In this document: positions 16,000 to 25,579 of the stretch, one piece after another
Position numbering within the stretch: position 1 is the first letter of the stretch
Layout: every line of letters starts with the position of its first letter
Source: Caballeronia arvi
GTDB lineage: Bacteria > Pseudomonadota > Gammaproteobacteria > Burkholderiales > Burkholderiaceae
Length of the DNA: 64,000 bases
Direction of reading: 5' to 3'
NCBI RefSeq assembly: GCF_001544695.2
Contig: NZ_FCOM02000037.1
Location: 1 to 64,000 of the forward strand
Notes under the pieces: generated by a model
Told to the model about the DNA's origin: nothing
What the model saw: only the letters and a program-made list of their open reading frames with translations
Database searches by the model: none
Program-made: the position numbers and the translations under genes

Positions 16000-17733
16000 A
16001 TGTCTGACAAAAAACGCACGCTCCGTTCCGCTCAATGGTTCGGCACGAATGACAAGAACGGCTTCATGTATCGAAGCTGGATGAAGAATCAGGGCATTCC
16101 CGATCACGAATTCGATGGCCGGCCGATCATCGGCATTTGCAATACATGGTCCGAACTGACGCCGTGCAATGCGCACTTCCGCAAGATCGCCGAGCACGTG
16201 AAGCGCGGCGTTTATGAAGCAGGCGGCTTTCCCGTCGAGTTTCCAGTGTTCTCTAATGGCGAATCGAATCTGCGTCCGACGGCGATGCTCACGCGCAATC
16301 TCGCCGCGATGGACGTCGAGGAAGCGATTCGCGGCAATCCCATCGACGCGGTCGTGCTGCTCACCGGCTGCGACAAGACCACGCCCGCGCTGCTGATGGG
16401 CGCGGCAAGCTGCGACGTGCCCGCGATCGTCGTCACGGGCGGCCCGATGCTGAACGGCAAGCTCGACGGCAAGAACATCGGCTCGGGCACGGCGGTGTGG
16501 CAACTGCACGAATCGCTGAAGGCGGGCGAGATCGATCTGCATCAGTTTCTATCGGCGGAAGCGGGCATGTCGCGATCCGCTGGCACCTGCAACACGATGG
16601 GCACGGCATCGACGATGGCGTGCATGGCCGAAGCGCTCGGCACATCGTTGCCGCACAACGCTGCAATTCCCGCCGTCGATGCGCGCCGTTACGTGCTCGC
16701 GCATATGTCGGGCATTCGCATCGTGGAGATGGCGCTGGAAGGCCTGACGCTCTCGAAGATCCTCACACGCGAAGCCTTTGAAAATGCGATCCGCACGAAC
16801 GCCGCGATCGGCGGCTCGACCAATGCAGTGATTCATTTGAAGGCGATCGCTGGGCGCATCGGCGTGCCTTTGGAACTGGAGGACTGGACGCGCATCGGGC
16901 GCGATACGCCGACCATCGTCGATCTGATGCCGTCGGGCCGTTTCCTGATGGAAGAGTTCTATTACGCGGGCGGTTTGCCGGCCGTGCTGCGTCGCCTTGG
17001 CGAAGCGAATCTTTTGCCGCATCCCGATGCGCTCACCGTCAACGGCAAGACGCTGTGGGAGAACGTGAAGACCGCGCCGAACACGAATGACGAAGTGATT
17101 CGCACGCTCGACAATCCTTTGATCGACGATGGCGGCATCCGCGTGCTGCGCGGCAATCTCTCGCCGCGCGGCGCGGTGTTGAAGCCTTCGGCGGCGAGTC
17201 CGGAACTGTTGAAGCATCGCGGGCGCGCGGTCGTGTTCGAGAACCTGGAGCATTACAAAGAGCGCATCGTCGATGAATCGCTCGATGTGACGAAGGACTC
17301 CGTGCTCGTGTTGAAGAATTGCGGCCCGAAGGGTTATCCGGGCATGGCGGAAGTAGGCAACATGGGCTTGCCGCCGAAGCTTCTGCGCCAGGGCGTGAAG
17401 GACATGGTGCGCATCTCCGACGCACGCATGAGCGGCACCGCGTATGGCACGGTGGTGCTGCACGTCGCGCCCGAAGCGGCGGCGGGCGGGCCGCTTGCCG
17501 CCGTGCGCGATGGCGACTGGATCGAACTCGATTGCGACGCGGGCACGCTGCATCTCGACATCAGCGACGAAGAGCTCGCTCGCCGCATGAGCGACCATCA
17601 GCCGCCGCGTGTGCATGGCGATGGCGGTTATGCGCGGCTCTACGTCGATCATGTGCTGCAAGCCGACGAAGGATGCGATCTCGACTTCCTCGTAGGTTGC
17701 CGCGGTGCTGCTGTGCCGCGCCATTCGCATTAA
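16000..17733 (+). CDS. L-arabonate dehydratase (IlvD/EDD family)
   Basis: A 577-residue Fe-S dehydratase that removes water from a sugar acid to give a 2-keto-3-deoxy acid. The three cluster-binding cysteine regions are seen: CNTWSELTPCN, TGCDKTTPA and AGTCNTMGTAST. The N-terminal block KNGFMYRSWMKNQGIPDHEF is characteristic of the arabonate/xylonate dehydratase branch rather than of IlvD. ATG at 16000 gives the normal MSDKKRTLRSAQWF start. It is the first of three sugar-degradation genes on the plus strand, followed by the keto-deoxy acid dehydratase and the sugar dehydrogenase, the oxidative L-arabinose route described in Azospirillum. D-fuconate or galactonate activity is also possible. 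Confidence 0.88.
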   Translation: MSDKKRTLRSAQWFGTNDKNGFMYRSWMKNQGIPDHEFDGRPIIGICNTWSELTPCNAHFRKIAEHVKRGVYEAGGFPVEFPVFSNGESNLRPTAMLTRNLAAMDVEEAIRGNPIDAVVLLTGCDKTTPALLMGAASCDVPAIVVTGGPMLNGKLDGKNIGSGTAVWQLHESLKAGEIDLHQFLSAEAGMSRSAGTCNTMGTASTMACMAEALGTSLPHNAAIPAVDARRYVLAHMSGIRIVEMALEGLTLSKILTREAFENAIRTNAAIGGSTNAVIHLKAIAGRIGVPLELEDWTRIGRDTPTIVDLMPSGRFLMEEFYYAGGLPAVLRRLGEANLLPHPDALTVNGKTLWENVKTAPNTNDEVIRTLDNPLIDDGGIRVLRGNLSPRGAVLKPSAASPELLKHRGRAVVFENLEHYKERIVDESLDVTKDSVLVLKNCGPKGYPGMAEVGNMGLPPKLLRQGVKDMVRISDARMSGTAYGTVVLHVAPEAAAGGPLAAVRDGDWIELDCDAGTLHLDISDEELARRMSDHQPPRVHGDGGYARLYVDHVLQADEGCDLDFLVGCRGAAVPRHSH

Positions 17734-17787
17734 CGTACTTACGTTCTTCGAATCAACAATCGAACAGACCTTGTCGGATAACAAGCA

Positions 17788-18714
17788 ATGACTACTCAAC
17801 GCACGCCGCGTTATCGCGGTATCTTTCCTGTGGTGCCGACCACTTTCACTGAATCTGGCGCGCTCGATCTGGACAGCCAAAAGCGTGCCGTCGATTTCAT
17901 GATCGATGCAGGCTCGGACGGCTTGTGCATTCTCGCGAATTTTTCAGAGCAATTCGCTCTGGCGGATGAGGAGCGCGAACTCCTGACACATACGATTCTG
18001 GAGCACGTCAAAGGCGCTGTACCCATCATCGTGACGACGAGCCATTACAGCACCGAGGTTTGCATCGAACGCAGCCGCAAGGCCCAGTCGATGGGCGCCT
18101 CGATGGTGATGGTGATGCCGCCGTATCACGGCGCGACGTTCCGCGTTCCGGAAACGCAGATATTCGAGTTCTACGCGCGCCTGTCGGATGCCCTGACGAT
18201 TCCGATCATGATCCAGGACGCGCCCGCGAGCGGCACCGCGCTTTCCGCGACGTTCCTGGCGCGCATGGCGAGGGAAATCGAACAGGTGTCGTACTTCAAG
18301 ATCGAGACGCCCGGTGCGGCCGCGAAGCTTCGCGAGCTCATCCGGCTCGGCGGCGAGGCGATCGAAGGTCCGTGGGATGGCGAAGAAGCGATCACGCTCT
18401 TTGCGGATCTCAATGCCGGTGCAACAGGTTCGATGACGGGCGGCGGATTCCCGGATGGTATTCGCCCGATTCTCACCGCGTTTCATGAAGGAAAGCGCGA
18501 TGAAGCATTCGCACATTATCAGCGCTGGTTGCCGCTGATAAACCACGAGAACCGTCAGGCGGGGCTGCTCACGGCAAAAGCGCTGATGAAGGAAGGCGGG
18601 ATCATCGCGTGCGAAAGTCCGCGTCACCCGCTGCCGGCGATGCACCCCGAAACGCGGGCCGAGCTCATCGACATTGCCAGACGGCTCGATCCGCTGGTGC
18701 TGCGCTGGGCCTGA
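17788..18714 (+). CDS. L-2-keto-3-deoxyarabonate dehydratase (DHDPS/NAL family)
   Basis: A 308-residue TIM-barrel enzyme of the DapA family. The Schiff-base lysine is K171 in VSYFKIETPG; the usual Tyr of the YNxP motif is replaced in IQDAPASG (residues 142-149), as in the ketodeoxyarabonate dehydratase branch. It should convert 2-keto-3-deoxy-L-arabonate to alpha-ketoglutaric semialdehyde plus water. It starts 54 bases after the arabonate dehydratase and 33 bases before the sugar dehydrogenase gene on the same strand. The aldehyde it produces needs a semialdehyde dehydrogenase, and the local copy of that gene is decayed. Confidence 0.87.
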   Translation: MTTQRTPRYRGIFPVVPTTFTESGALDLDSQKRAVDFMIDAGSDGLCILANFSEQFALADEERELLTHTILEHVKGAVPIIVTTSHYSTEVCIERSRKAQSMGASMVMVMPPYHGATFRVPETQIFEFYARLSDALTIPIMIQDAPASGTALSATFLARMAREIEQVSYFKIETPGAAAKLRELIRLGGEAIEGPWDGEEAITLFADLNAGATGSMTGGGFPDGIRPILTAFHEGKRDEAFAHYQRWLPLINHENRQAGLLTAKALMKEGGIIACESPRHPLPAMHPETRAELIDIARRLDPLVLRWA

Positions 18715-18741
18715 CACCAGACATCATCATCCTAGAGATAA

Positions 18742-19677
<936 letters not shown>

Positions 19678-19713
19678 AGATACGGTTGCGCCGAATGGAA
19701 GCACTGTCGTAAG

Positions 19714-19735
19714 ACGACGATCCGCCGATCGTCGT
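19714..19735 (+). terminator. Hairpin after the sugar dehydrogenase gene
   Basis: ACGACGATC (19714-19722) and GATCGTCGT (19727-19735) are perfect 9-base inverted repeats with a CGCC loop, followed by TCTCATCCTTCCT. The position between two operons and the pyrimidine-rich tail support a terminator. Confidence 0.65.
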
Positions 19736-19993
19736 TCTCATCCTTCCTGAAGTTCACGCGGACTCGCGCACATGAGAGCGCCGGTCTGACTTGTCAGTTC
19801 AGAACCACTTCGTTCCTCTTTCGCACAACGTTGAACGCATACATCGTTTGCGGGCGAGCGACTCTGTCGCCAAAATCAATTATCTTCTTCGCTGGAAACG
19901 TTCTCGAACGTTCGGACTGTGGCATGTGTTCGCAAAGCTTCCGTCGATGTTCAGATATTCATTTTCGAAATTTTGGAGACAAGGAGTCCGTTC
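19736..19993 (+). promoter_or_regulatory. Upstream region of the PHA-type operon with GAACGTT repeats
   Basis: About 260 non-coding bases before the operon. A palindrome AACGTTC-TC-GAACGTT lies at 19897-19912, about 82 bases upstream of the GTG start, and a related AACGTTGAACG half-site arrangement lies near 19829-19839. No consensus promoter hexamers were recognised with confidence. The repeats are the best candidate operator for an unknown regulator of this operon. Confidence 0.45.
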
Positions 19994-21661
19994 GTGAAAG
20001 CATCCGACCTGTTCGTGAAGGCGCTGGAGAACGAGGGCGTCGACCGCATCTTTGCAGTGCCGGGCGAAGAAAACCTCGACGTCGTCGAATCGCTGCGCCG
20101 TTCCAGCATTGAACTCATCTTGACGCGGCATGAGCAGACAGCCGCGTTCATGGCGGCCACGCACGGCCGTCTTACGGGAAAGCCCGGTGTCTGTATGGCG
20201 ACGTTGGGTCCGGGCGCATTGAACCTGGTCACCGGCGCCGCCTATGCTCACCTCGGCGCAATGCCGATGGTGCTCATCACCGGACAGAAGCCGATCAAGA
20301 CGGCGCGTCAGGCGCGCTTTCAGATCGTGGATATCGTGGCGACGATGAAGCCGCTGACCAAGTCTTCGCGTCAGATCGTCAGCGGCGCGAGCATTCCCGC
20401 AGTGGTTCGGGAAGCGTTCCGCCTCGCGCAAGACGAGCGGCCGGGCCCGGTTCATCTGGAGTTGCCGGAAGACGTCGCAAGCGAAGAAGTGAGCGATGAC
20501 CTGGTCGTGATTCCTCCGCATCCCGTCGAGTTGCCGGTGGCGCAAGACGCGGCCATCGATCGCGCCGCAACGATGCTGGCAAACGCGAAACGTCCGCTCG
20601 TCATGTTCGGTGCGGCGAGCAATCGCCCCCGGCTCGCGGGCCAATTGACCAGTTTCATTCGTCGGACGGGCATTCCTTACTTCAACACGCAGATGGGCAA
20701 GGGCACCATTGCCGCAATCGGCAGCGATGAAGCCAGCGAACTCTGGCTCGGCACCGCCGCGTTGAGCGAGCGCGATTACCTGCATGAAGCGATCGACCGC
20801 GCCGATCTGATCGTTACCATCGGTCACGATACGGTCGAAAAGCCGCCCTTCATCATGGGGCCGAAGGGGCCGAAGGTCATTCATATCGGCTACACGCCGG
20901 CCATCGTCGAGCAGGTGTTTTCTCCGCATGCACAGGTCGTGGGCGACCTCGGCCTGAGTCTGGCCCGTCTCGCCGATAGGGTCGAAGGCAAGCTGCCCAA
21001 CGCGGGCGCATTGGCGTCGTTGCGAGAAGGCATCCTCAGGCGCACGATGGATCGCGCGACCGAGTCGCGCTTTCCGCTGACGCCGCAACGCATCGTCAAC
21101 GACGTGCGCGCGGTCATGCCGGCGGACGGCATCGTCGCGCTCGACAACGGCATGTACAAGATCTGGTTCGCGCGTTGTTATAGGAATCGCAGCGCCAACA
21201 CCTTGCTGCTCGATAACGCATTGGCCACGATGGGCGCAGGCTTGCCCTCGGCCATGATGGCGGCTCTGCTGTATCCGCAGCGCCGTGTAATGGCCGTATG
21301 CGGCGATGGCGGGTTCATGATGAACTCGCAGGAACTCGAGACAGCCGTGCGGCTGAAGCTCAATATCGTCGTGCTGATCATTCAGGACGACGCGTACGGA
21401 ATGATCCGCTGGAAGCAGGCCGTCGATGATTTCGCGGACTATGGCCTGACGTTCGGCAACCCGGACTTCGTGAAGTACGCAGAGGCGTACGGTGCGAAGG
21501 GCAGACGCGTCGAATCGGCGGAGGGTCTCGTGCCTGCGCTCGATGCAGCCTATCGCGAAGGGGGCGTGCAGCTGGTGGTAGTGCCGGTCGACTATACCGA
21601 GAACAATCGCGTGCTCGTCGAAGAGCTCAAGAACCGAGTCATGGAAGAGGTGACGCAATGA
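19994..21661 (+). CDS. ThDP-dependent acetolactate synthase-like enzyme
   Basis: A 555-residue three-domain thiamine-diphosphate enzyme. The N-terminal catalytic Glu is E47 in RHEQTAAFMA; the C-terminal ThDP motif begins GDGGFMMNSQE (about residue 436) and runs to QDDAYGM. The sequence resembles catabolic acetolactate synthases and related 2-oxo-acid decarboxylases, which decarboxylate pyruvate-like acids and either release an aldehyde or join it to another carbonyl. GTG at 19994 follows AAGGAG by 7 bases. Its stop overlaps the alcohol dehydrogenase start (ATGA). No small regulatory subunit gene is adjacent, which argues against a biosynthetic IlvB role. It heads an operon with PHA synthase genes, an unusual partner. 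Confidence 0.85.
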   Translation: MKASDLFVKALENEGVDRIFAVPGEENLDVVESLRRSSIELILTRHEQTAAFMAATHGRLTGKPGVCMATLGPGALNLVTGAAYAHLGAMPMVLITGQKPIKTARQARFQIVDIVATMKPLTKSSRQIVSGASIPAVVREAFRLAQDERPGPVHLELPEDVASEEVSDDLVVIPPHPVELPVAQDAAIDRAATMLANAKRPLVMFGAASNRPRLAGQLTSFIRRTGIPYFNTQMGKGTIAAIGSDEASELWLGTAALSERDYLHEAIDRADLIVTIGHDTVEKPPFIMGPKGPKVIHIGYTPAIVEQVFSPHAQVVGDLGLSLARLADRVEGKLPNAGALASLREGILRRTMDRATESRFPLTPQRIVNDVRAVMPADGIVALDNGMYKIWFARCYRNRSANTLLLDNALATMGAGLPSAMMAALLYPQRRVMAVCGDGGFMMNSQELETAVRLKLNIVVLIIQDDAYGMIRWKQAVDDFADYGLTFGNPDFVKYAEAYGAKGRRVESAEGLVPALDAAYREGGVQLVVVPVDYTENNRVLVEELKNRVMEEVTQ

Positions 21662-22785
21662 GAATCAAGGCAGCCGTTCTTCAATCGATGGGCGTGGCAG
21701 CGCCGTATGCCGAATCCCGCCCGCTTTCCATCGAAGACATCGAGCTGGCACCGCCTGGCGCAGATGAGGTGCTCATCAAAATCGCCGCCGCGGGACTGTG
21801 TCACTCGGACCTGTCGGTGATCAACGGCGATCGTCCCCGCCCGATGCCGATGGCGCTCGGTCACGAAGCAGCGGGCGTCGTCGAGCAGCTTGGCACGGGC
21901 GTCACCGATCTTCAGGTTGGCGATCATGTCGTCGTGGTCTTCGTGCCGAGTTGCGGTCATTGCGCGCCGTGCGCCGAAGGGCGGCCGGCGTTGTGCGAGC
22001 CGGGCGCGGCGGCAAACGGCGCGGGCACGCTGCTCTCCGGCGCCCGCCGTCTGAGCCTCAAAGGCGACGCGATCAATCATCACCTCGGCTGCTCGGTCTT
22101 TGCGGAGTACGCAACGGTGTCGCGCCGCTCCGTGATCAAGATCGATCCCACGGTGCCGCTCGATGAAGCAGCGCTCTTCGGCTGCGCGGTCCTGACCGGC
22201 GTGGGCGCGGTGGTCAACACGGCGCAGGTGCGCGTGGGTGCGTCGGTGGCTGTCATCGGCCTGGGCGGCGTCGGGCTCGCCGCGCTCATCGGCGCGCAAG
22301 CTGCGGGCGCCAGACAGATCATCGCGGTCGATCTTTCTGATGCGAAGCTCGAGCAGGCGCGAACGCTCGGCGCCACGCACACGGTCAACGCCTCGCGCGA
22401 AGATGCAGTCGAGCATATCCGTGCGCTGAGCTCGGGCGGCGTCGAGTTCGCCTTCGAGTTCGCGGGCTCGATCCGCGCGCTGGATCTGGCGTACAACATC
22501 ACGCGCCGTGGCGGTTCGACGGTTACCGCGGGCTTGCCGCCATCGACCGCGCGCTGGCCGATGCCGGCCGTGAGTCTGGTTGCCGAAGAGCGCACGGTCA
22601 AAGGCAGTTACATCGGGACCTGTGTGCCCTCGCGCGATATCCCGCGCTACATCGAACTGTACAAGCAGGGACGTCTGCCGGTGGACAAGCTGCTGACCGG
22701 GCGCTTGCGCCTCGACGAAATCAATCACGGTTTCGATCTGCTGCACGAGGGCAAAGCAATTCGCCAGGTGGTGGTGTTCGAATGA
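21658..22785 (+). CDS. Zinc-dependent alcohol dehydrogenase (class III-like MDR family)
   Basis: A 375-residue medium-chain dehydrogenase. Catalytic zinc ligands are C48 (LCHSD), H69-E70 (GHEAAG) and C176; the structural zinc loop has C99, C102, C105 and C113; the NAD loop is GLGGVG at 201-206. It interconverts an alcohol or hydroxy acid with its carbonyl. It overlaps the upstream ThDP enzyme gene by 4 bases and phaE by 4 bases, so the three are translationally coupled. In context it would reduce, or oxidise, the product of the ThDP enzyme to provide a hydroxy compound for CoA activation and polymerisation. Substrate unknown. Confidence 0.88.
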   Translation: MRIKAAVLQSMGVAAPYAESRPLSIEDIELAPPGADEVLIKIAAAGLCHSDLSVINGDRPRPMPMALGHEAAGVVEQLGTGVTDLQVGDHVVVVFVPSCGHCAPCAEGRPALCEPGAAANGAGTLLSGARRLSLKGDAINHHLGCSVFAEYATVSRRSVIKIDPTVPLDEAALFGCAVLTGVGAVVNTAQVRVGASVAVIGLGGVGLAALIGAQAAGARQIIAVDLSDAKLEQARTLGATHTVNASREDAVEHIRALSSGGVEFAFEFAGSIRALDLAYNITRRGGSTVTAGLPPSTARWPMPAVSLVAEERTVKGSYIGTCVPSRDIPRYIELYKQGRLPVDKLLTGRLRLDEINHGFDLLHEGKAIRQVVVFE

Positions 22786-23540
22786 GTCAGGCAAACGGAA
22801 GCTGGGCCGATGGATGGAACACGCTGCAACAGACGTTTTTCAAGTCGATGTTCCCATCGCCCAGCGGTGCGTCTTCCGACGGAAGCCCGCAAGAGACGAC
22901 GCAGTTCATGCAAGCGCAGTTCGCCGACCTGACGGAAACCTGGAAGGCGTCGATCGAGAAATGGGCGGCATTTGCGAAGGATGGCGTCGACCCGGAAGCA
23001 TGGACGCCGACTGCATTGCGCGAGATGTTCTCGCCCGCGCGCTGGGGCGCAAACGGCACGGGCGCGTTCGACGTAGCGTTGCAGCATGTCATCGAAGGGC
23101 CGAAGTACGCAACGCTCTATGACCTCGACAAAAAGCTCGTGGAATTGCAGCATGCGTTGAGAAAGCGCGATGAAGCGGTGCTTGCCTATCAGGCGATCGT
23201 GCAACGGGCCTGGAATACTGCGTTCGAACGTTTCATGAAGACGCTCGCGACGAGCGAAGGCGCAACGCCGAATACATGGCGCGGTGTGACTGACCGGTGG
23301 TTGAAGATAGCCAACGAAACGCTGATCGAAGCGTATCGCTCGGAAGAATTCGTGAAGGCGCAATCCGTCATGTTGCGTACGGCGTCCGAGTATCGATTGC
23401 AAGAACGCGAGATAGCCGAATCCTGGTGTGAGGCTTATCACATTCCGACGCGTACCGAAGTCGATGAGGTACATCGAACGGTGACGGAGTTGCGGCGGCA
23501 AGTGCGATCGCTGCAGCGTCAGATTCCTATCCATGCCTGA
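22782..23540 (+). CDS. phaE: Class III polyhydroxyalkanoate synthase subunit PhaE
   Basis: A 252-residue, helix-rich protein without catalytic motifs. The C-terminal segment IPTRTEVDEVHRTVTELRRQV followed by a basic coiled-coil end is the recognisable PhaE signature; the N-terminal half contains Trp-rich amphipathic helices typical of this subunit. PhaE binds PhaC and is required for class III synthase activity on granules. It overlaps the alcohol dehydrogenase gene (ATGA) and precedes phaC by 8 bases. Burkholderiaceae normally rely on one-subunit class I synthases, so a two-subunit enzyme here suggests a dedicated or acquired system. Confidence 0.82.
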   Translation: MSQANGSWADGWNTLQQTFFKSMFPSPSGASSDGSPQETTQFMQAQFADLTETWKASIEKWAAFAKDGVDPEAWTPTALREMFSPARWGANGTGAFDVALQHVIEGPKYATLYDLDKKLVELQHALRKRDEAVLAYQAIVQRAWNTAFERFMKTLATSEGATPNTWRGVTDRWLKIANETLIEAYRSEEFVKAQSVMLRTASEYRLQEREIAESWCEAYHIPTRTEVDEVHRTVTELRRQVRSLQRQIPIHA

Positions 23541-23548
23541 GAGAACCT

Positions 23549-24670
23549 ATGCCCGCCGAACAGAAATCGGGCGCCGCACGGGCGCTCGCCGAATTGAGCG
23601 ACTTCAGCATGAAGATCGCGCGCGGACAACGCATGCTCGATCGCGTCAAAGACGAGCATGTGCAGATCGCGACTGCCGACAAGGAAATCGTCTTTCGAGA
23701 AGACAAGACCACGCTGTATCGCTATAAGTCCACGGCTGAGCGCAAGGTCAGCGTTCCCGTGCTCGTCGCGTACGGCCAGATCGGCCGCTACACGATGACC
23801 GATCTGCAGGAAGACCGCTCGATGCTGCGCAACCTGCTCGCGCTCGGCGTCGACGTTTATGCAGTCGATTGGGGCAGCCCTAGTCGCAGCGATCGCTGGC
23901 TCAAGTTCGAGGATTATGTAGATGTCTATCTGAACGACTGCATCGAATTCATCTGCCGTGAACACGGAATCGAAGCGATCAATCTTCTCGGCATTTGTGA
24001 GGGCGGCGTATTTTCGCTGTGCTATGCGGCGCTCAACCCCGAGCGTGTGAAGAACCTCATCCTGACTATCACGCCGGTTGACTTTCATCAGGACCAGGCT
24101 GAAGGCCGCGTCAATCACGGGCTGTTGAACCTCTGGACACGCGGCATGAGCGACGACGATGTCGACAGGCTGATCGAGGCCAGCGGCAATCTTCCGGGTG
24201 AGCTGACAGGTTATGTCTTTTCGCAGATGACGCCGGGCGCGACCTTGTCGAAATACAACGTCGGGCTGCTCGACACGTTCGACGACGAGAAGAAGCTGCT
24301 CAATTTTCTGCGCATGGAAAAGTGGCTTGCCGACAGACCGCATCATCCGGGCGAAGCCGCGAAGCAACTTCTTATCAACCTCTATAAGAACAACGAAATG
24401 ATTCGCGGCGAATTCCAGTTGGGCGAACGGACCGTTGATCTGTCGGATATCAGCATGCCGGTGCTGAACGTCTATGCGAAGGACGATCACATCATCCCGC
24501 CGAAGACGACGCAGGCGCTGCGCGATGCGGTGGGCACGTCCGACTATCAGGAGATCGGCCTCGAAGGCGGTCACGTCGGCGTCTTCGTGAGCGGCAAGTC
24601 GCAAGGCGTGTTGGCGAAAGGCATCGTCGAATGGCTGAGCGAGCGCGATGCGCCATCGGCTCGAGATTAG
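23549..24670 (+). CDS. phaC: Class III polyhydroxyalkanoate synthase catalytic subunit PhaC
   Basis: A 373-residue alpha/beta-hydrolase-fold polymerase, the short length expected for class III PhaC. The lipase-like box is LLGICEGG with nucleophile C150; the partner residues are D312/D313 in AKDDHIIPP and H342 in EGGHVGVFVSG. AVDWGSPSRSD (about 105-115) is the PhaC core motif. It polymerises hydroxyacyl-CoA into polyester with release of CoA. It follows phaE by 8 bases and precedes an alpha/beta hydrolase by 9 bases. All catalytic residues are intact, so activity is expected; the monomer is not known but is likely set by the neighbouring enzymes. Confidence 0.9.
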   Translation: MPAEQKSGAARALAELSDFSMKIARGQRMLDRVKDEHVQIATADKEIVFREDKTTLYRYKSTAERKVSVPVLVAYGQIGRYTMTDLQEDRSMLRNLLALGVDVYAVDWGSPSRSDRWLKFEDYVDVYLNDCIEFICREHGIEAINLLGICEGGVFSLCYAALNPERVKNLILTITPVDFHQDQAEGRVNHGLLNLWTRGMSDDDVDRLIEASGNLPGELTGYVFSQMTPGATLSKYNVGLLDTFDDEKKLLNFLRMEKWLADRPHHPGEAAKQLLINLYKNNEMIRGEFQLGERTVDLSDISMPVLNVYAKDDHIIPPKTTQALRDAVGTSDYQEIGLEGGHVGVFVSGKSQGVLAKGIVEWLSERDAPSARD

Positions 24671-24679
24671 CGACGAGTC

Positions 24680-25549
24680 ATGCAACCACAGTTGAAGCAC
24701 GTATCCGTCATCGGTCGAGGCGGCTTTCACAAGCTCGCCTATGCCGAGTGGGGGTCGCCTGCCGCCGAACAGACTGTCGTCTGCGTTCACGGGGTATCGC
24801 GCAACGGGCGCGACTTCGATGCGCTTGCGGCGGCGCTCGCGGCGAAGGGCATGCGCGTGATCGTGCCCGATCTTCCCGGCCGCGGACGCAGCGACTGGCT
24901 CGCATCGCCTACGCACTACACGGACCGTGCGTATGTTCGTGCAATGTCGACGCTGATCGCGCGGCTCGACGTCGATAAGGTCGATTGGGTAGGCACCTCG
25001 CTTGGCGGGCACATCGGCATGCTGGTGGCTGCACAAGCCGGAACGCCGATACGAAGACTGGTGCTCAATGATTTTGGCGTGCGCGTGTCGGCTGCGGCGT
25101 TACGCAGGATCGGCAGCTATCTGACGCGTTCGTGGCGCTTCGCATCGATCGACGAAGTCGAAGCGCATCTGCGCGACGTCCACGCGCCGTTCGGCAAGCT
25201 CGACGACGCCCAATGGCGTCATCTCGCACAACACAGCGCCGTGCCGGATGGAACAGGCAGGTTTCGCTTTCACTTCGATCCGGGCATCGGAATGCGGTTT
25301 TCGATTCCGATCCTGCTCGACGTGATCCTTTGGCAGGTCTGGGACAAGATCGATTGCCCGGTCCTCGTTTTACGCGGAGAAGACTCGGACCTGCTGGCGC
25401 GCGGCACCGTGGAAGCGATGCTCAAGCGTGGCCCGGCCGCCATGAATGGTCGGGTAACCGCGTTCGAGTTTTCCGATTGCGGCCACGCACCCGCATTGAT
25501 GGATGAGACGCAGATTTCCGTCATCTCGAACTACCTCTTAACCGAATAG
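24680..25549 (+). CDS. Alpha/beta hydrolase in the PHA-type operon
   Basis: A 289-residue alpha/beta-fold hydrolase with a complete triad: S107 in VGTSLGGH, acid D235 or D237 in LRGEDSDLL and H269 in SDCGHAP; the oxyanion loop is VHGVSRNGRD. It has no signal peptide, so it is cytoplasmic. The sequence does not fit the known intracellular PHA depolymerases in an obvious way; possible roles are oligomer or polymer hydrolase, thioesterase, or hydrolase of an intermediate. It lies 9 bases after phaC and 30 bases before the CoA-transferase gene, in the same operon. Confidence 0.8.
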   Translation: MQPQLKHVSVIGRGGFHKLAYAEWGSPAAEQTVVCVHGVSRNGRDFDALAAALAAKGMRVIVPDLPGRGRSDWLASPTHYTDRAYVRAMSTLIARLDVDKVDWVGTSLGGHIGMLVAAQAGTPIRRLVLNDFGVRVSAAALRRIGSYLTRSWRFASIDEVEAHLRDVHAPFGKLDDAQWRHLAQHSAVPDGTGRFRFHFDPGIGMRFSIPILLDVILWQVWDKIDCPVLVLRGEDSDLLARGTVEAMLKRGPAAMNGRVTAFEFSDCGHAPALMDETQISVISNYLLTE

Positions 25550-25579
25550 CCGACGCTCGATAGCGAAAGCAGGACTGCC

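Noticed and set aside
19880-21658. A 592-codon minus-strand frame
   Set aside because: Exactly opposite the ThDP enzyme gene, with His/Arg-rich composition and no family resemblance.
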